The translations under genes and the position numbers were made by a program. Shown here in pieces: positions 10,223 to 20,837 of a stretch of DNA of 64,000 nucleotides. Origin of the DNA: Eubacteriales bacterium (GTDB lineage Bacteria > Bacillota > Clostridia > Peptostreptococcales > Anaerovoracaceae); assembly GCA_028872475.1 (NCBI GenBank), contig JAQYMQ010000004.1, forward strand, positions 44,482-108,481, read 5' to 3'. Below the pieces are notes generated by a model. The model worked only from the letters and a program-made list of their open reading frames with translations. It did no database searches and had not been told where the DNA came from. The number at the start of each line of letters is the position of its first letter. Positions within the stretch are counted from its first letter, which is position 1.

Positions 10223-12148
10223 TTATTTTTTTGAATTTCTACTTGCTGACAATTTAACCTTGCTCCATAATTCAGACATAATCTTCTTTGTCTTTTCATT
10301 GTAGTTAAATACCTCGTCATTAGGATGATTCTCTCTTGGAATATACGCTCCTATCTCTGCAAACATTCCATCCTTTGATGACAATTCATCAAAAACTTCT
10401 TTGTTTGACGATGTATATCCAACAAAACTTGAATTTGACATTGCTGATTCATAATCTGAAACAAAATTCATAAATTCATAAGCTAGTTCTTTATTATCAG
10501 CATCTTTAGGTATAACCATCGCATCTGACCAAACGTTAGTACCACTCTCAGGAACATAAAATCCCATATTCTCATTTTCCTGCATTATATATACAGCATC
10601 TCCAGAATATACTATTCCTAAAGCTTTTCTACCCTGTGCCATATTATCGATTATTTCATCAGTAACAATTTCCGCATGTGTCTTGTTCACACTATCTAAA
10701 AGCCATTTATATGCTTCATCAAGCTCCTTCTGATTGCTCGTATTCATTGAATACCCCAAAGCTTTCAACGCCATCATAAATGAGTCTCTCTCTGAATCGT
10801 AGAGATATGTTTCACCTTTATATTTATCATCTCTAAAAATATTAAAGCCTTCTCGTTCCAGATCCTTCACATCCACTTTTGTCTTATCATAAACAATTCC
10901 AACATTGCCCCAAAAGTATGGAACGGAATAATCATTATTTGGATCATAAGGTAGGTTCTTTACAGAATCAAGAATATTATCAAACGCTGTAATCTTGGAT
11001 TTATCCAATTTTTGTATACGATTTTCTTTAATTAATCTCTCAATCATATAATCACTAGGTACTAAAACATCATATTTCTCGCCATTAACTATCTTGATAT
11101 ACATCTGTTCATTGGAATCAAAATTATCCATTATAACCTTAGCGCCAGTATATTTTTCAAAGGTCGGAATAACATCTTCACCCATATATTCTCCCCAATT
11201 ATATATATGTAATGTCTGCCCTTTATATTTACCTTCTCCACCACCAAGGGATATAAAGGAAAAAGATCCAATAAACACAACAAAAGCCGTAGCAAACGCA
11301 ATAGCTGAATACTTAATCTTCTTATTAATGCCAGCATATTCACCATTCTTTTTCTCAAGCTTTCTTCCTAAAACAGGTACAACATTCACTAATATTAAAC
11401 CTACCGCTATAACCAAAATTACAATTGTAGAAATCGCATTTATACTTGGATTTATACGTTTACTCATCGTATAAACCATTATACTAAGGTTCTTAATACC
11501 TCCACCCGTTGCAAAGTATGAAATTACAAAATCATCAAAAGACATTGTAAATGCAATCAAAGCACCGGCAAATATTCCAGGTGCAATCTGCGGCACAATA
11601 ACCTTTCTCATAGCCTGCCACGGAGTAGCGCCTAAATCTAAAGCTGCCTCAGCTAAGTTAGAATCTAGTGACGACAATTTTGGCATAATACTCAACACAA
11701 CATAAGGTATACAAAACGCAATATGCGCTAATACTAAAGTAAACATCCCCTTATTTATACTGAATGTCACAAACAATATCATCATAGAAATTGCCGTTAC
11801 AATCTCAGGATTCAATATAGGGAAGTCATTCATCTGCTTTACAATCATTCTTATTGACTTTCTTGATTGTGAAAGTCCTATTGCAGTAATTGTCCCTATA
11901 AACGTAGAAATCAAAGTTGCTATAATTGCGACAAAGATTGTCACCCAAAGAGATGTCATCATACCATTAGCCTGAAGCATCTTCTGGTACCACTGCATAC
12001 TAAATCCTGTAAAACTTGTCAATGATTTCGAGCTATTAAACGAAAATACAACTACATAAAATATAGGTAAATAGAAGAAAATCATCGTCAATATAAAAAT
12101 TGTTTTTCCAATCGGTCTTCTTTTTTTATCTAAATTCATCTTATTCAC
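10223..12148 (-). CDS. potCD: Spermidine/putrescine ABC transporter, permease and substrate-binding domains fused (PotC-PotD)
   Basis: N-terminal permease with the EAALDLGATPWQAMRKVIVPQIAPGI loop, then a PotD-like segment (LHIYNWGEYMGEDVIPTFEKYTGAKV). Confidence 0.9.
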   Translation of the reverse strand: MNKMNLDKKRRPIGKTIFILTMIFFYLPIFYVVVFSFNSSKSLTSFTGFSMQWYQKMLQANGMMTSLWVTIFVAIIATLISTFIGTITAIGLSQSRKSIRMIVKQMNDFPILNPEIVTAISMMILFVTFSINKGMFTLVLAHIAFCIPYVVLSIMPKLSSLDSNLAEAALDLGATPWQAMRKVIVPQIAPGIFAGALIAFTMSFDDFVISYFATGGGIKNLSIMVYTMSKRINPSINAISTIVILVIAVGLILVNVVPVLGRKLEKKNGEYAGINKKIKYSAIAFATAFVVFIGSFSFISLGGGEGKYKGQTLHIYNWGEYMGEDVIPTFEKYTGAKVIMDNFDSNEQMYIKIVNGEKYDVLVPSDYMIERLIKENRIQKLDKSKITAFDNILDSVKNLPYDPNNDYSVPYFWGNVGIVYDKTKVDVKDLEREGFNIFRDDKYKGETYLYDSERDSFMMALKALGYSMNTSNQKELDEAYKWLLDSVNKTHAEIVTDEIIDNMAQGRKALGIVYSGDAVYIMQENENMGFYVPESGTNVWSDAMVIPKDADNKELAYEFMNFVSDYESAMSNSSFVGYTSSNKEVFDELSSKDGMFAEIGAYIPRENHPNDEVFNYNEKTKKIMSELWSKVKLSASRNSKK

Positions 12149-12149
12149 C

Positions 12150-12974
12150 CTAGTATGACTGCCTCTTTTCTAAATTTCTAACTGCATACATACTTATCAT
12201 CATTACAAGTGCAATAATAACAGCAATCGTGCTACCAAACGCCCATTCACCAACGTTAATAAACTGATTTTCTATTACATTTCCAATCATCATATACTTA
12301 CCACCACCTAGCATCTTCGGTATAAAGAACGAGCTTACACACGGCAAGAACACTAAAGAAATTCCGCTCAAAATACCAGGCACCGAAAGTGGTAATGTCA
12401 CCTTCATAAAAGTCATCTTATTGTCTGCACCAAGGTCTGCCGACGCCTCCAATAAAGAATTATCCATCTTCGCTAACGCACTGTTAATCTGTAATACCAT
12501 AAATGGCAAAAAATTATAAACCATCCCCAAGATAACTGCACCTTCAGTGTATAAAAGTGTAGACGGATCAAATCCAAGAAGCTTCAAGCTCTGCTGAGCC
12601 AGTCCACCATCAGATAATATACCTATCCAAGCATAGGTCCTAACTAACATATTTATCCACATCGGCACTGTCACAAGTAATACCAATGTATTTTGAATAC
12701 TCGGTTTACTTCTAGATATATAATATCCTATTGGATAACCAATAATTAAACATAATATTGTAGTCTTAACTGCTATAACTAGCGACCTAAATAATATAAC
12801 CAAGAAATCCGGGTCAGTAAAAAACTTTTTGTAATGTTCAAACGTAAAAGCAATACTTAATATTCCGTTCCCCTCTTTGGTAATAGAATAAATTACAATT
12901 AAAAGCATTGGAAGGAATATCATTAATGCTCCCCAAATTATATATGGTATTGCAAGTCTTGACATTGATTTCAT
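12150..12974 (-). CDS. potB: Spermidine/putrescine ABC transporter permease
   Basis: EASADLGADNKMTFMKVTLPLSVPGI permease loop; adjacent to potCD and potA. Confidence 0.9.
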   Translation of the reverse strand: MKSMSRLAIPYIIWGALMIFLPMLLIVIYSITKEGNGILSIAFTFEHYKKFFTDPDFLVILFRSLVIAVKTTILCLIIGYPIGYYISRSKPSIQNTLVLLVTVPMWINMLVRTYAWIGILSDGGLAQQSLKLLGFDPSTLLYTEGAVILGMVYNFLPFMVLQINSALAKMDNSLLEASADLGADNKMTFMKVTLPLSVPGILSGISLVFLPCVSSFFIPKMLGGGKYMMIGNVIENQFINVGEWAFGSTIAVIIALVMMISMYAVRNLEKRQSY

Positions 12975-14551
12975 TAGCCTATCATCCTTCTCATAACATG
13001 AATATCTTCCGGATAAAACGTAAGTCCTATCTCTTTACCCTCTTCGACATAATCTGTAGTATTAATCTTAAATTCCCGACCTTCTGTAGTGAATGTAATT
13101 TTGTACTGGCCAAGCTCTATATTGTCCATATCAAAATCATAGTTTACATAAATGTCAATAGATTCTTCTTCGTCACTCAATCTCCAACCCTGAGCCCCTG
13201 CCCAAGTCTTAAGGTCGGTATCAATAGCAACTGCTTCTTGAACTTCTTCAACCGTCTTATAGAAATCAAATGCACTTACAGCTTCATCAGCTTTTCTATT
13301 AACAATGTATTTTTGATCAACTACATGAATAGTTCTCGTTATACTTGTACCTGATGCTGTGGAAAATGTAACATTATATTTACCAATCACTGGTTGTAAA
13401 TCATATTCTATCTTATGTATAGAAATATATTCATCTGCTTCTATTTCCCAAGCTTGTGCATCTGCTCTTGCAATTATCTCCTTATCATCTAATTCTTCCA
13501 TATCATCAATATCTAGATAAAAGTCGTTAGCAGAAATTTTTTCTTTTCCATCATCACTTGTAACTGCATGTTCTGCAATAACGTTCATATTAACTGTAAC
13601 GGATGTACCTTCAACTGTTTGCACTGTAACATCATAATGCATTCCCTTGAAGAATACATTGTCTACAATTCCAGTCATCTTTCCATCTTCTACATCAACT
13701 ATATCTATATCTTCAGGTCTGATAATTACATCAACTATCTCATTTGTACCAAAACCATGATCTACACATTCAAAAGCAATTTCATCAAATTCTACCAAAT
13801 AATCTTCTACCATCTTACCTGTAACGATATTGCTTTCACCAATAAATGATGCCACATACTTATTTTGTGGCTCATTATATATTTCTTCCGGCGTACCAAT
13901 CTGATATATACTCCCCTTATTCATTACAACAATCTTATCTGACATAGTAAGAGCTTCTTCTTGATCGTGCGTAACATATATAAATGTGATTCCTACTTCT
14001 TTTTGAATTTTTTTAAGTTCATATTGCATTTCCTGTCTAAGTTTTAAATCAAGTGCCCCTAGTGGCTCATCTAAAAGAAGTACCTTCGGCTCATTTACAA
14101 GAGCCCTTGCAATCGCAACTCTCTGTTGCTGTCCACCGGAAAGTGTCTTAATATCCTTCTTCTCAAATTCTTCCAATCCAATCAGCTTGAGCATCTTCAT
14201 TACTTTTTGTTCAATAACGTCTTTGCTCATTTTTTTAATATTCAAACCGAATGCTATATTGTCGTATACATTCATATGTGGGAATAAAGCATATTTTTGA
14301 AAAACTGTATTAACCTCTCTCTTATAAGGAGGTAATTCGCTAATATCTTCACCATTAAAGATAACACTACCTTCGCTGGCATCTAAAAATCCACCCAAAA
14401 TTCTTAGCAAAGTTGTCTTACCACAGCCACTCGGTCCAAGAAGAGTAACAAATTCGTTTTCATAAATATCTAAATTAATGCCTTTTAAGACTACATTGCC
14501 GTCAAATTCTTTTACAATATTTCTAAATGATATTAAAAGATTTTTGTCCAA
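12974..14551 (-). CDS. potA: Spermidine/putrescine ABC transporter ATPase with an enlarged C-terminal region
   Basis: Walker [10 protein letters not shown], signature [15 protein letters not shown], Walker [14 protein letters not shown]-terminal [12 protein letters not shown] start chosen because GGAG precedes it. Confidence 0.9.
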   Translation of the reverse strand: MDKNLLISFRNIVKEFDGNVVLKGINLDIYENEFVTLLGPSGCGKTTLLRILGGFLDASEGSVIFNGEDISELPPYKREVNTVFQKYALFPHMNVYDNIAFGLNIKKMSKDVIEQKVMKMLKLIGLEEFEKKDIKTLSGGQQQRVAIARALVNEPKVLLLDEPLGALDLKLRQEMQYELKKIQKEVGITFIYVTHDQEEALTMSDKIVVMNKGSIYQIGTPEEIYNEPQNKYVASFIGESNIVTGKMVEDYLVEFDEIAFECVDHGFGTNEIVDVIIRPEDIDIVDVEDGKMTGIVDNVFFKGMHYDVTVQTVEGTSVTVNMNVIAEHAVTSDDGKEKISANDFYLDIDDMEELDDKEIIARADAQAWEIEADEYISIHKIEYDLQPVIGKYNVTFSTASGTSITRTIHVVDQKYIVNRKADEAVSAFDFYKTVEEVQEAVAIDTDLKTWAGAQGWRLSDEEESIDIYVNYDFDMDNIELGQYKITFTTEGREFKINTTDYVEEGKEIGLTFYPEDIHVMRRMIG

Positions 14552-14661
14552 TTCACATTCTCCGTTCTCAACAAATTTTGATAAAAATATAATCAAATAT
14601 ACAAACAATAATTATATAGCAAAACGCTAAGATTTCAATAATTATACAGAATAATTATAAC

Positions 14662-14690
14662 AAAAAAAGATGGTATAAAACCATCCTTTT
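14662..14690 (-). terminator. Rho-independent terminator downstream of the small lipoprotein gene
   Basis: GATGGT-ACCATC hairpin followed by a 7-T tract on the minus strand. Confidence 0.7.
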
Positions 14691-14737
14691 AATTTAGTCA
14701 AGCTATGTAATTATAATACTAATAATTATTTAATTAC

Positions 14738-15091
14738 CTATTTCTTTTCAAAATAAATCTTTACTCCGGACTGTTCAACATATAGTTTGCCTTTTTCTTC
14801 AACAAACTTCATCTCCTGGCCCTTTTCTTTAACAGTAATACCTTTGCCTTCTTCCTTCCATTCAGCTGCACCCTTCATTTTTCCAAGAGTTACCTGTGCC
14901 TTACCGCCATCTTTTAATTCAAGGCTAAATTCTTCGCCTATAATAGTTTTTACATCTATCTCCACACTTGTTCCCGGCGCCACTGCTTTTGTAGCTTCCC
15001 ATTTGCCGATAAACTTACTCTTACCTCCACCACAAGCTGTAAATCCAACTATAATGAATGCACATAAAACTAAACTTAATATTTTTTTCAT
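14738..15091 (-). CDS. Small predicted lipoprotein
   Basis: Signal peptide with lipobox-like FTACGGG; GKWEATK...YFEKK domain. Confidence 0.7.
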   Translation of the reverse strand: MKKILSLVLCAFIIVGFTACGGGKSKFIGKWEATKAVAPGTSVEIDVKTIIGEEFSLELKDGGKAQVTLGKMKGAAEWKEEGKGITVKEKGQEMKFVEEKGKLYVEQSGVKIYFEKK

Positions 15092-15233
15092 AATTTCCTC
15101 TCTTTCATAGCAATATTAACTGATACGTACACAATAATTTTACCATATATAGCCTACTATGTCCTTATAAATATGGCATTTCTTATAATATTCCCCTTTA
15201 ATATATATCAAAGCAAACTTTTTATATCTTACT

Positions 15234-15785
15234 TTAACGAAGAGCAAAGAAATATTTTCTAATAAATTTTATTCTAGAAAATATTTTAATAACTAATACG
15301 CTTAATAACAATGACGTTCCCACAAAAAATATAAAATTGATTAATTCTAAATTTGATACAACATCTATTATATACATACTCTTATCATACATATATTGCA
15401 TTATAATAATATGGATAAAATATACTGCAAAAGAAATGTTTGAGATATAAATTATTGACCTTCTGTATTTTCTTACATTGTTACCGTATCTCCTAAAACA
15501 TTCGAAGCTTAAAACAGAGACAATAAATATCAAAATATTACTGTATTCAATACTCCAATAATCGTCTTTTAATGAAAAAATAAATACATATACAACAGTT
15601 GTAAAAAACAGTTATAAACATCCATATCTCAGATGTTATGAAAACTTTTAAAAGATTATTTTTATAAAATCGCTTAACGTCACTCCAATTTTCAAAATTT
15701 TTATTTAAAATTAACACTCCTGTAATCATAAAAAATATTGGGGCACCTAAACGACTAAAAACATATATACCTCTCTCAATAATTC
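15234..15785 (-). pseudogene. Degraded acyltransferase (acyltransferase-3-like), frame-broken and missing internal sequence
   Basis: Two ORFs in different frames (GIYVFSRLGAPIFFMITGVLILNK... and DDYWSIEYSNILIFIVSVLSF...YISNISFAVYFIHIIIM) resemble the two ends of one membrane acyltransferase. Confidence 0.6.
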
Positions 15786-17255
15786 CTATTTTATCTTCAT
15801 CTTACCATTATCAAATGAAATTGCATTTTTAAGATGATACATTATTTTCCTTCTAAATATTAATGGAATACATACCAATAATAGTGTTGCAAAAATTCTT
15901 AAAACAATATTGCTATATGTAAACATAATCGCAAAACTTATCAACATAAAAGTAATATAAATAATCAGCAAAATTTTAATGTCATAAGGCTTTGTATCTG
16001 GGAATTTTTCTCGACAAATCTTATTCATAAACACATAGTGCCCAAACGCATAAAAAATATAACAAACCAATGTTGTATATCCCGCTACCATATATCCGTA
16101 AATAGGTATAAATATGTAATTTAAAGCAATATTTATAGCCGCACCAGCTATACTTGCTATCATTACAAAAAATGTTTTCTCAAAATAAAACTGATATGAT
16201 GAGAATAGATCATAGGAAAAGATAAATACGCCACTCATTGCAATTGGAGGTATTATCCATATCGCCTCATAAAATTCTGGTGGAGCAAAAACCATAATAA
16301 CTTCCGGTGCAAATACTATCAGCAATAAATTTAAAATGGCAATAGCAACTAATGATAAGTACGCAACCCCCTTAATATCTCCGATCTGCTTATCCCTAAT
16401 CTTACCGTATATCCAAGGCGTCATTGTTTGCATCATCGCACTATTTATAATAAGCAATATCATCGCTAATTGATAAGCCAAATTATATATACCTGCCTTG
16501 TCAACACCTATCATATCTCTTATCATTATTACATCTGCTTTACTCAAAACAGTCTGCGATAAATAATGAGGAATTAAAGGCAGATTAAATACCAAAGCAT
16601 ATTTCCAAATTTTTCTAGAAATAAAAGGTTTTTTCTCTCTAAATTTAACAATCAAAAACGGTGTATAAAAAATTAGGTTAATTACTGCCATACTAATGAT
16701 TCTAGCTGTAACTTTTTCGTCAAATGCCAAAATTGCAAAAATACCTGCAAGCGGTTTTGCAACAGACACTATAATAGATATAATAACTAAAAACTTATAT
16801 TCGTATTCAACTCTTTTTTCACACAGCCAAAAGCTAAAAATTTCTCCAGTCCATAAAATTACAAACAAAGAAATCATCTGATATGTATTTAGTCCAAAAA
16901 TATTATTAAAAAATTGATAAAAAAGTGCATAAACAATAGAAAAGCAAAAGATTATAAACGTAGATAAACCTTGCATGGCAACTGAAAATTCAGCTTTTTT
17001 CTCGTGAAATTTTACAAGACCTTGTGTATAAACGCCAGAAGTTAATTTCAGTGTAACAAATACAGCTAAAATACTCTCCCAAGAAGTAAACGAGCTATAT
17101 TCTCCATATAATTCAGGATTTAATAATCTTGTAAATATCGGAGTTGTCAATATATTAATGCCTTTTTGTAAAATCATACAAATCAAGAACCAAAATGATG
17201 CTTTTGCTTGTTTAGGCAATTTGGAATATCTATCGATTAATTTATTTGTAAACAT
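15786..17255 (-). CDS. Polysaccharide biosynthesis flippase (Wzx/MATE-like)
   Basis: 489 aa, many TM segments; QKGINILTTPIFTRLLNPELYGEY is typical of oligosaccharide flippases. Confidence 0.85.
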   Translation of the reverse strand: MFTNKLIDRYSKLPKQAKASFWFLICMILQKGINILTTPIFTRLLNPELYGEYSSFTSWESILAVFVTLKLTSGVYTQGLVKFHEKKAEFSVAMQGLSTFIIFCFSIVYALFYQFFNNIFGLNTYQMISLFVILWTGEIFSFWLCEKRVEYEYKFLVIISIIVSVAKPLAGIFAILAFDEKVTARIISMAVINLIFYTPFLIVKFREKKPFISRKIWKYALVFNLPLIPHYLSQTVLSKADVIMIRDMIGVDKAGIYNLAYQLAMILLIINSAMMQTMTPWIYGKIRDKQIGDIKGVAYLSLVAIAILNLLLIVFAPEVIMVFAPPEFYEAIWIIPPIAMSGVFIFSYDLFSSYQFYFEKTFFVMIASIAGAAINIALNYIFIPIYGYMVAGYTTLVCYIFYAFGHYVFMNKICREKFPDTKPYDIKILLIIYITFMLISFAIMFTYSNIVLRIFATLLLVCIPLIFRRKIMYHLKNAISFDNGKMKIK

Positions 17256-17266
17256 TTTCCCCTTTT

Positions 17267-17959
17267 TTAAATTTTTTCAAAAAATAATAAAATACCGTCT
17301 TCACTAATAACTAGCTTACTATTGCGATTGATAAATCGTTTTTCCTCATTCTTAGAATTTGTTATAATTATGCCATCTTCAACACTCTTCCAACTCACTT
17401 CACTTATTCGTCCACCTGCATCCAAAAATGCTGTTGAATCATCATAAAGACATATAGTAAATTGTTTTTCAAGAACATCCATCGCAGACATCACCACACC
17501 ATTAGATTCAACTTTTGTCGCCTTCCATGCACCACAATAATCTTGAATTGTAATCTTTTCATTCATTAAATAACTATCATCTAAAGTATTAATAAAATTA
17601 TCATCTTTCCATATATCATATTTAATAGCTCTCTCTTCAGTATCGCTATCAACGTCAATATCATTTTCAATAATATTATTTTCTAAGGTATTTTCTAAAA
17701 CAATATCTAAATCACTGCTCTCTTTTGCCCTCATATCTGATGCGGTAGCTTCTTCAACTAAATCATCTTGTTGCTGAAGAACATCAACAAAATCATCTTC
17801 GCCTAATGTTTCATCTAATAATTCATCCTGATTATCATTATCCAAAATGACATCACCTGATTTAACATCTTTAATCTTTTTTAATTTTTCCTTACCTACA
17901 ATACCTGCTACCAATGCTGTACATAAAATTGTTCCAATTATCCTACTCTTCATATTCAC
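17267..17959 (-). CDS. Hypothetical exported acidic protein with a C-terminal domain like the 14738-15091 lipoprotein
   Basis: N-terminal hydrophobic segment, acidic linker, C-terminal GAWKATKVESNG...LLFFEKI. Confidence 0.6.
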   Translation of the reverse strand: MNMKSRIIGTILCTALVAGIVGKEKLKKIKDVKSGDVILDNDNQDELLDETLGEDDFVDVLQQQDDLVEEATASDMRAKESSDLDIVLENTLENNIIENDIDVDSDTEERAIKYDIWKDDNFINTLDDSYLMNEKITIQDYCGAWKATKVESNGVVMSAMDVLEKQFTICLYDDSTAFLDAGGRISEVSWKSVEDGIIITNSKNEEKRFINRNSKLVISEDGILLFFEKI

Positions 17960-18035
17960 ACCTACAAAGAACTGTCTATTTCAATAATTAATAAATATAA
18001 TCTCTGTGACATTATACCATACTTCTACAACAAAA

Positions 18036-18062
18036 ATCGCCAGCTCTTTACGAACTGACGAT
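18036..18062 (-). terminator. Terminator downstream of brnQ
   Basis: ATCGTCAG...CTGGCGAT stem followed by TTTTT on the minus strand. Confidence 0.65.
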
Positions 18063-18086
18063 CTTAGCTTTATTTGTTTTATTTTT

Positions 18087-19427
18087 TTATTCTTCTATAG
18101 GATCTACCTGTTTTCCTGGGATTACCATTCCAACTACTGTAGCTACTATAGCTGGAATTAACCAGTTAAATCCGAACTGATCTAGTGGAATCTTGTGAAT
18201 CCAAGCTAAGCTTGTAACTGCAAAAACGTCGCAAAGTACAGTGATGATACTAACTACTAGAGTTACTAATGTACCTAATCTGTAAGCATTAACGTTCTTG
18301 ATTGCATTACGTAAGAATCCCATAACGATTAAGTATACAACTACAGGACAAACAATCAATAATACTGGAACTGATACTTCTAGGATTTTGCTTAGACCAA
18401 CGTTTGCAAGTAATACTGAGATTAAGCAGCATAGAATTACACCCTTAGTGTAGTTTAACTTGCCTTTAGTTACCTTATCAAAGAAGTTTGCAAAAGATGA
18501 TACTAGTGCGATTGATGTTGTTAGACAAGCTAGAATTACTGCGATAGCAACTAGGATTACACCAACATTACCTAATAAGCTAGATACAATATTAACTACT
18601 AAAGCGTCATTTCCAACACTACCATCTAATATGCCTGCTAACCAGTTAACACCTGTAGATGCTCCTAGGTATGCTAGACCACCATATACGATGAATAATA
18701 ATACCATAGCAACGACAGCTGATTTACCTGTTTCTCTATCAGCCTGCTTACCAACATATCCCTTATCGAATACTGACGCAATGATAATGCCAGCAAATAG
18801 GATAGATGCTAGAACGTCTAGTGTCTGATATCCCTGAAGAATACCGTATGAAAATGCTCCTGTTGGAAGCACGTTTGCACCGATTGATCCCTGTGGTGAA
18901 GCAACACCAACTGCAATAAGTACTAATAAAATAACAACTAGTGCAGGAGTTAATATCTTACCTACGATATCAACAACCTTTGATGGTCTAATTGTAAGCG
19001 CTAATGTAACAGCGAAGAACACTACTGAGTAAACAGCTAGTGGAACTGCTCCACTAAAGTCAAATCCTAGCATTTCACCAACTGGTTTAGCACCGATACC
19101 AAAACTTACGATAGATGTTCTTGGAATAGCAATTCCAGGGCCTATACAGATTACAACTGCAGCAATTAGGATAATACCTGGGATCTTACCAATTACATTT
19201 GTTAAACCTTCTGTATCTTTACACTTTAGAATAGCGAATACACCTAATACTGCTAACCCTGCATCGGCTACAAAATAAGCTAAGAATGCAATAAACCATT
19301 CAGCTCCTGATAACGCTCCTAATGCAGGCGGGAAGATTAGGTTTCCTGCCCCGAAAAACATCGCGAATAACGCAAGACCTATGAATACAAAATCCGTAGA
19401 TTTCTTTGTTACTGTCTTTCCTTCCAT
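18087..19427 (-). CDS. brnQ: Branched-chain amino acid transport system carrier
   Basis: FIGLALFAMFFGAGNLIFPPALG N-terminus and LIVCS-type membrane profile. Confidence 0.92.
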   Translation of the reverse strand: MEGKTVTKKSTDFVFIGLALFAMFFGAGNLIFPPALGALSGAEWFIAFLAYFVADAGLAVLGVFAILKCKDTEGLTNVIGKIPGIILIAAVVICIGPGIAIPRTSIVSFGIGAKPVGEMLGFDFSGAVPLAVYSVVFFAVTLALTIRPSKVVDIVGKILTPALVVILLVLIAVGVASPQGSIGANVLPTGAFSYGILQGYQTLDVLASILFAGIIIASVFDKGYVGKQADRETGKSAVVAMVLLFIVYGGLAYLGASTGVNWLAGILDGSVGNDALVVNIVSSLLGNVGVILVAIAVILACLTTSIALVSSFANFFDKVTKGKLNYTKGVILCCLISVLLANVGLSKILEVSVPVLLIVCPVVVYLIVMGFLRNAIKNVNAYRLGTLVTLVVSIITVLCDVFAVTSLAWIHKIPLDQFGFNWLIPAIVATVVGMVIPGKQVDPIEE

Positions 19428-19448
19428 AATTTTACCTCTCTACTTTCT

Positions 19449-20783
19449 TTACCTCTTATTTGAATTTCTCCAAATTTTCTGCTGTTCAGCAGCCTTAATT
19501 AACTCATCTCTGTGTTCTGGGTGAGCTATAGAAATAAGCTTTTCAGCTCTCTCCCAACTAGATAAACCTGCTAGGTTTACAAGACCATATTCTGTTACTA
19601 GAATAAAGGCTTGGCTTCTTGGGTCAGTCACGATATCTCCATCAAATTTTGGCATAAATCTTGATTTATGCTGTCCATCTTTCGTAGTGAACGAAGATGT
19701 CATACAAATAAAGCTTTGTCCACCTTTTGCATCAAAGGCGCCTGTTAGGAAATCTAGTTGACCACCCGTTCCACTGATATGTCTAGTACCAGCACTTTCT
19801 GCACAGATCTGACCATAAAGGTCTACTGAAATACAGTTGTTTATAGAAACAAAGTTATCTAATTGACTAATTACACTTGGTGCATTCACGTAGTCGATTG
19901 GCATAGTTACTAATCCAGGATTTTCTCTTGTCCAATCATAAAGCTCCTGCGAACCAGCTGCAAAGCCAAATGTACCTTTGTTCTTATCTATTGTTTTTGC
20001 ACTATTGTTTAATCTTCCAGCTTTATACATATCTAGATATGCATCTACAAGAAGTTCTGTATGAACACCCAAATTCTTTAAGTCTGAACGTGCAATCATC
20101 TGACCTACAGCATTTGGCATACCACCTATACCGATTTGAATTGTTGAACCATCTCTCATGCTTTCTACAACATATTTAGCGATTTTTTCGTCAATCTCTG
20201 TAGATGCTGGCGATGGTAATGTCACTAGAGGACCATGAGGACCTTCAACGATACAGTCTACCTCAGATATATGAATAAATTCATCATATCCACCAAATAC
20301 TCTAGGTAGATTTTCATTGATTTCAAGAATTACAATCTTGGCTTTTTCCAATGTTGCTCTAGCAGAAGCATTATTTACAGAAAAGTTAAAATAACCCTTT
20401 TCATCCATCGGTGGCACAGCCATCATAGCTACATCTACGTCAAGATATCTTCTGTAGTATTCAGGTACGTTTCTAAATACCATCGGAATGTAGTTACATA
20501 ATCCCTGGTCACAAAGTTTTCTTTCATAACCAGTACAATGCCATGAATTATAAGTAAATGTACTACGGTCAGGGTCTGCCTCTACAACCTTCATAGGATG
20601 TAGACGCATGTAACCTCTTATTTTAATATCTTCTAACTCATCTTTTCTCTTTGCAAGAGCTTCATCTAAAAGTTCTGGAAAACCTAAGTTGTAACTGTAG
20701 TCAACCCAATCTCCACTTTTAACTAATTTAACCGCCTCTTCTGGGGTTCTCAGTTTATCATTATACTCTTTAGTAAAATTCAT
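19449..20783 (-). CDS. Acetyl-CoA hydrolase/transferase family; butyryl-CoA:acetate CoA-transferase-like
   Basis: 444 aa; IQIGIGGMPNAVGQ, GTGGQLDFLTGAFDAKGGQSFICM. Substrate assignment is inference. Confidence 0.8.
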   Translation of the reverse strand: MNFTKEYNDKLRTPEEAVKLVKSGDWVDYSYNLGFPELLDEALAKRKDELEDIKIRGYMRLHPMKVVEADPDRSTFTYNSWHCTGYERKLCDQGLCNYIPMVFRNVPEYYRRYLDVDVAMMAVPPMDEKGYFNFSVNNASARATLEKAKIVILEINENLPRVFGGYDEFIHISEVDCIVEGPHGPLVTLPSPASTEIDEKIAKYVVESMRDGSTIQIGIGGMPNAVGQMIARSDLKNLGVHTELLVDAYLDMYKAGRLNNSAKTIDKNKGTFGFAAGSQELYDWTRENPGLVTMPIDYVNAPSVISQLDNFVSINNCISVDLYGQICAESAGTRHISGTGGQLDFLTGAFDAKGGQSFICMTSSFTTKDGQHKSRFMPKFDGDIVTDPRSQAFILVTEYGLVNLAGLSSWERAEKLISIAHPEHRDELIKAAEQQKIWRNSNKR

Positions 20784-20837
20784 ATTGTTTCTCCATACAA
20801 ATTAATTTATTGTTTCTACATACAAATTATTTTACAA

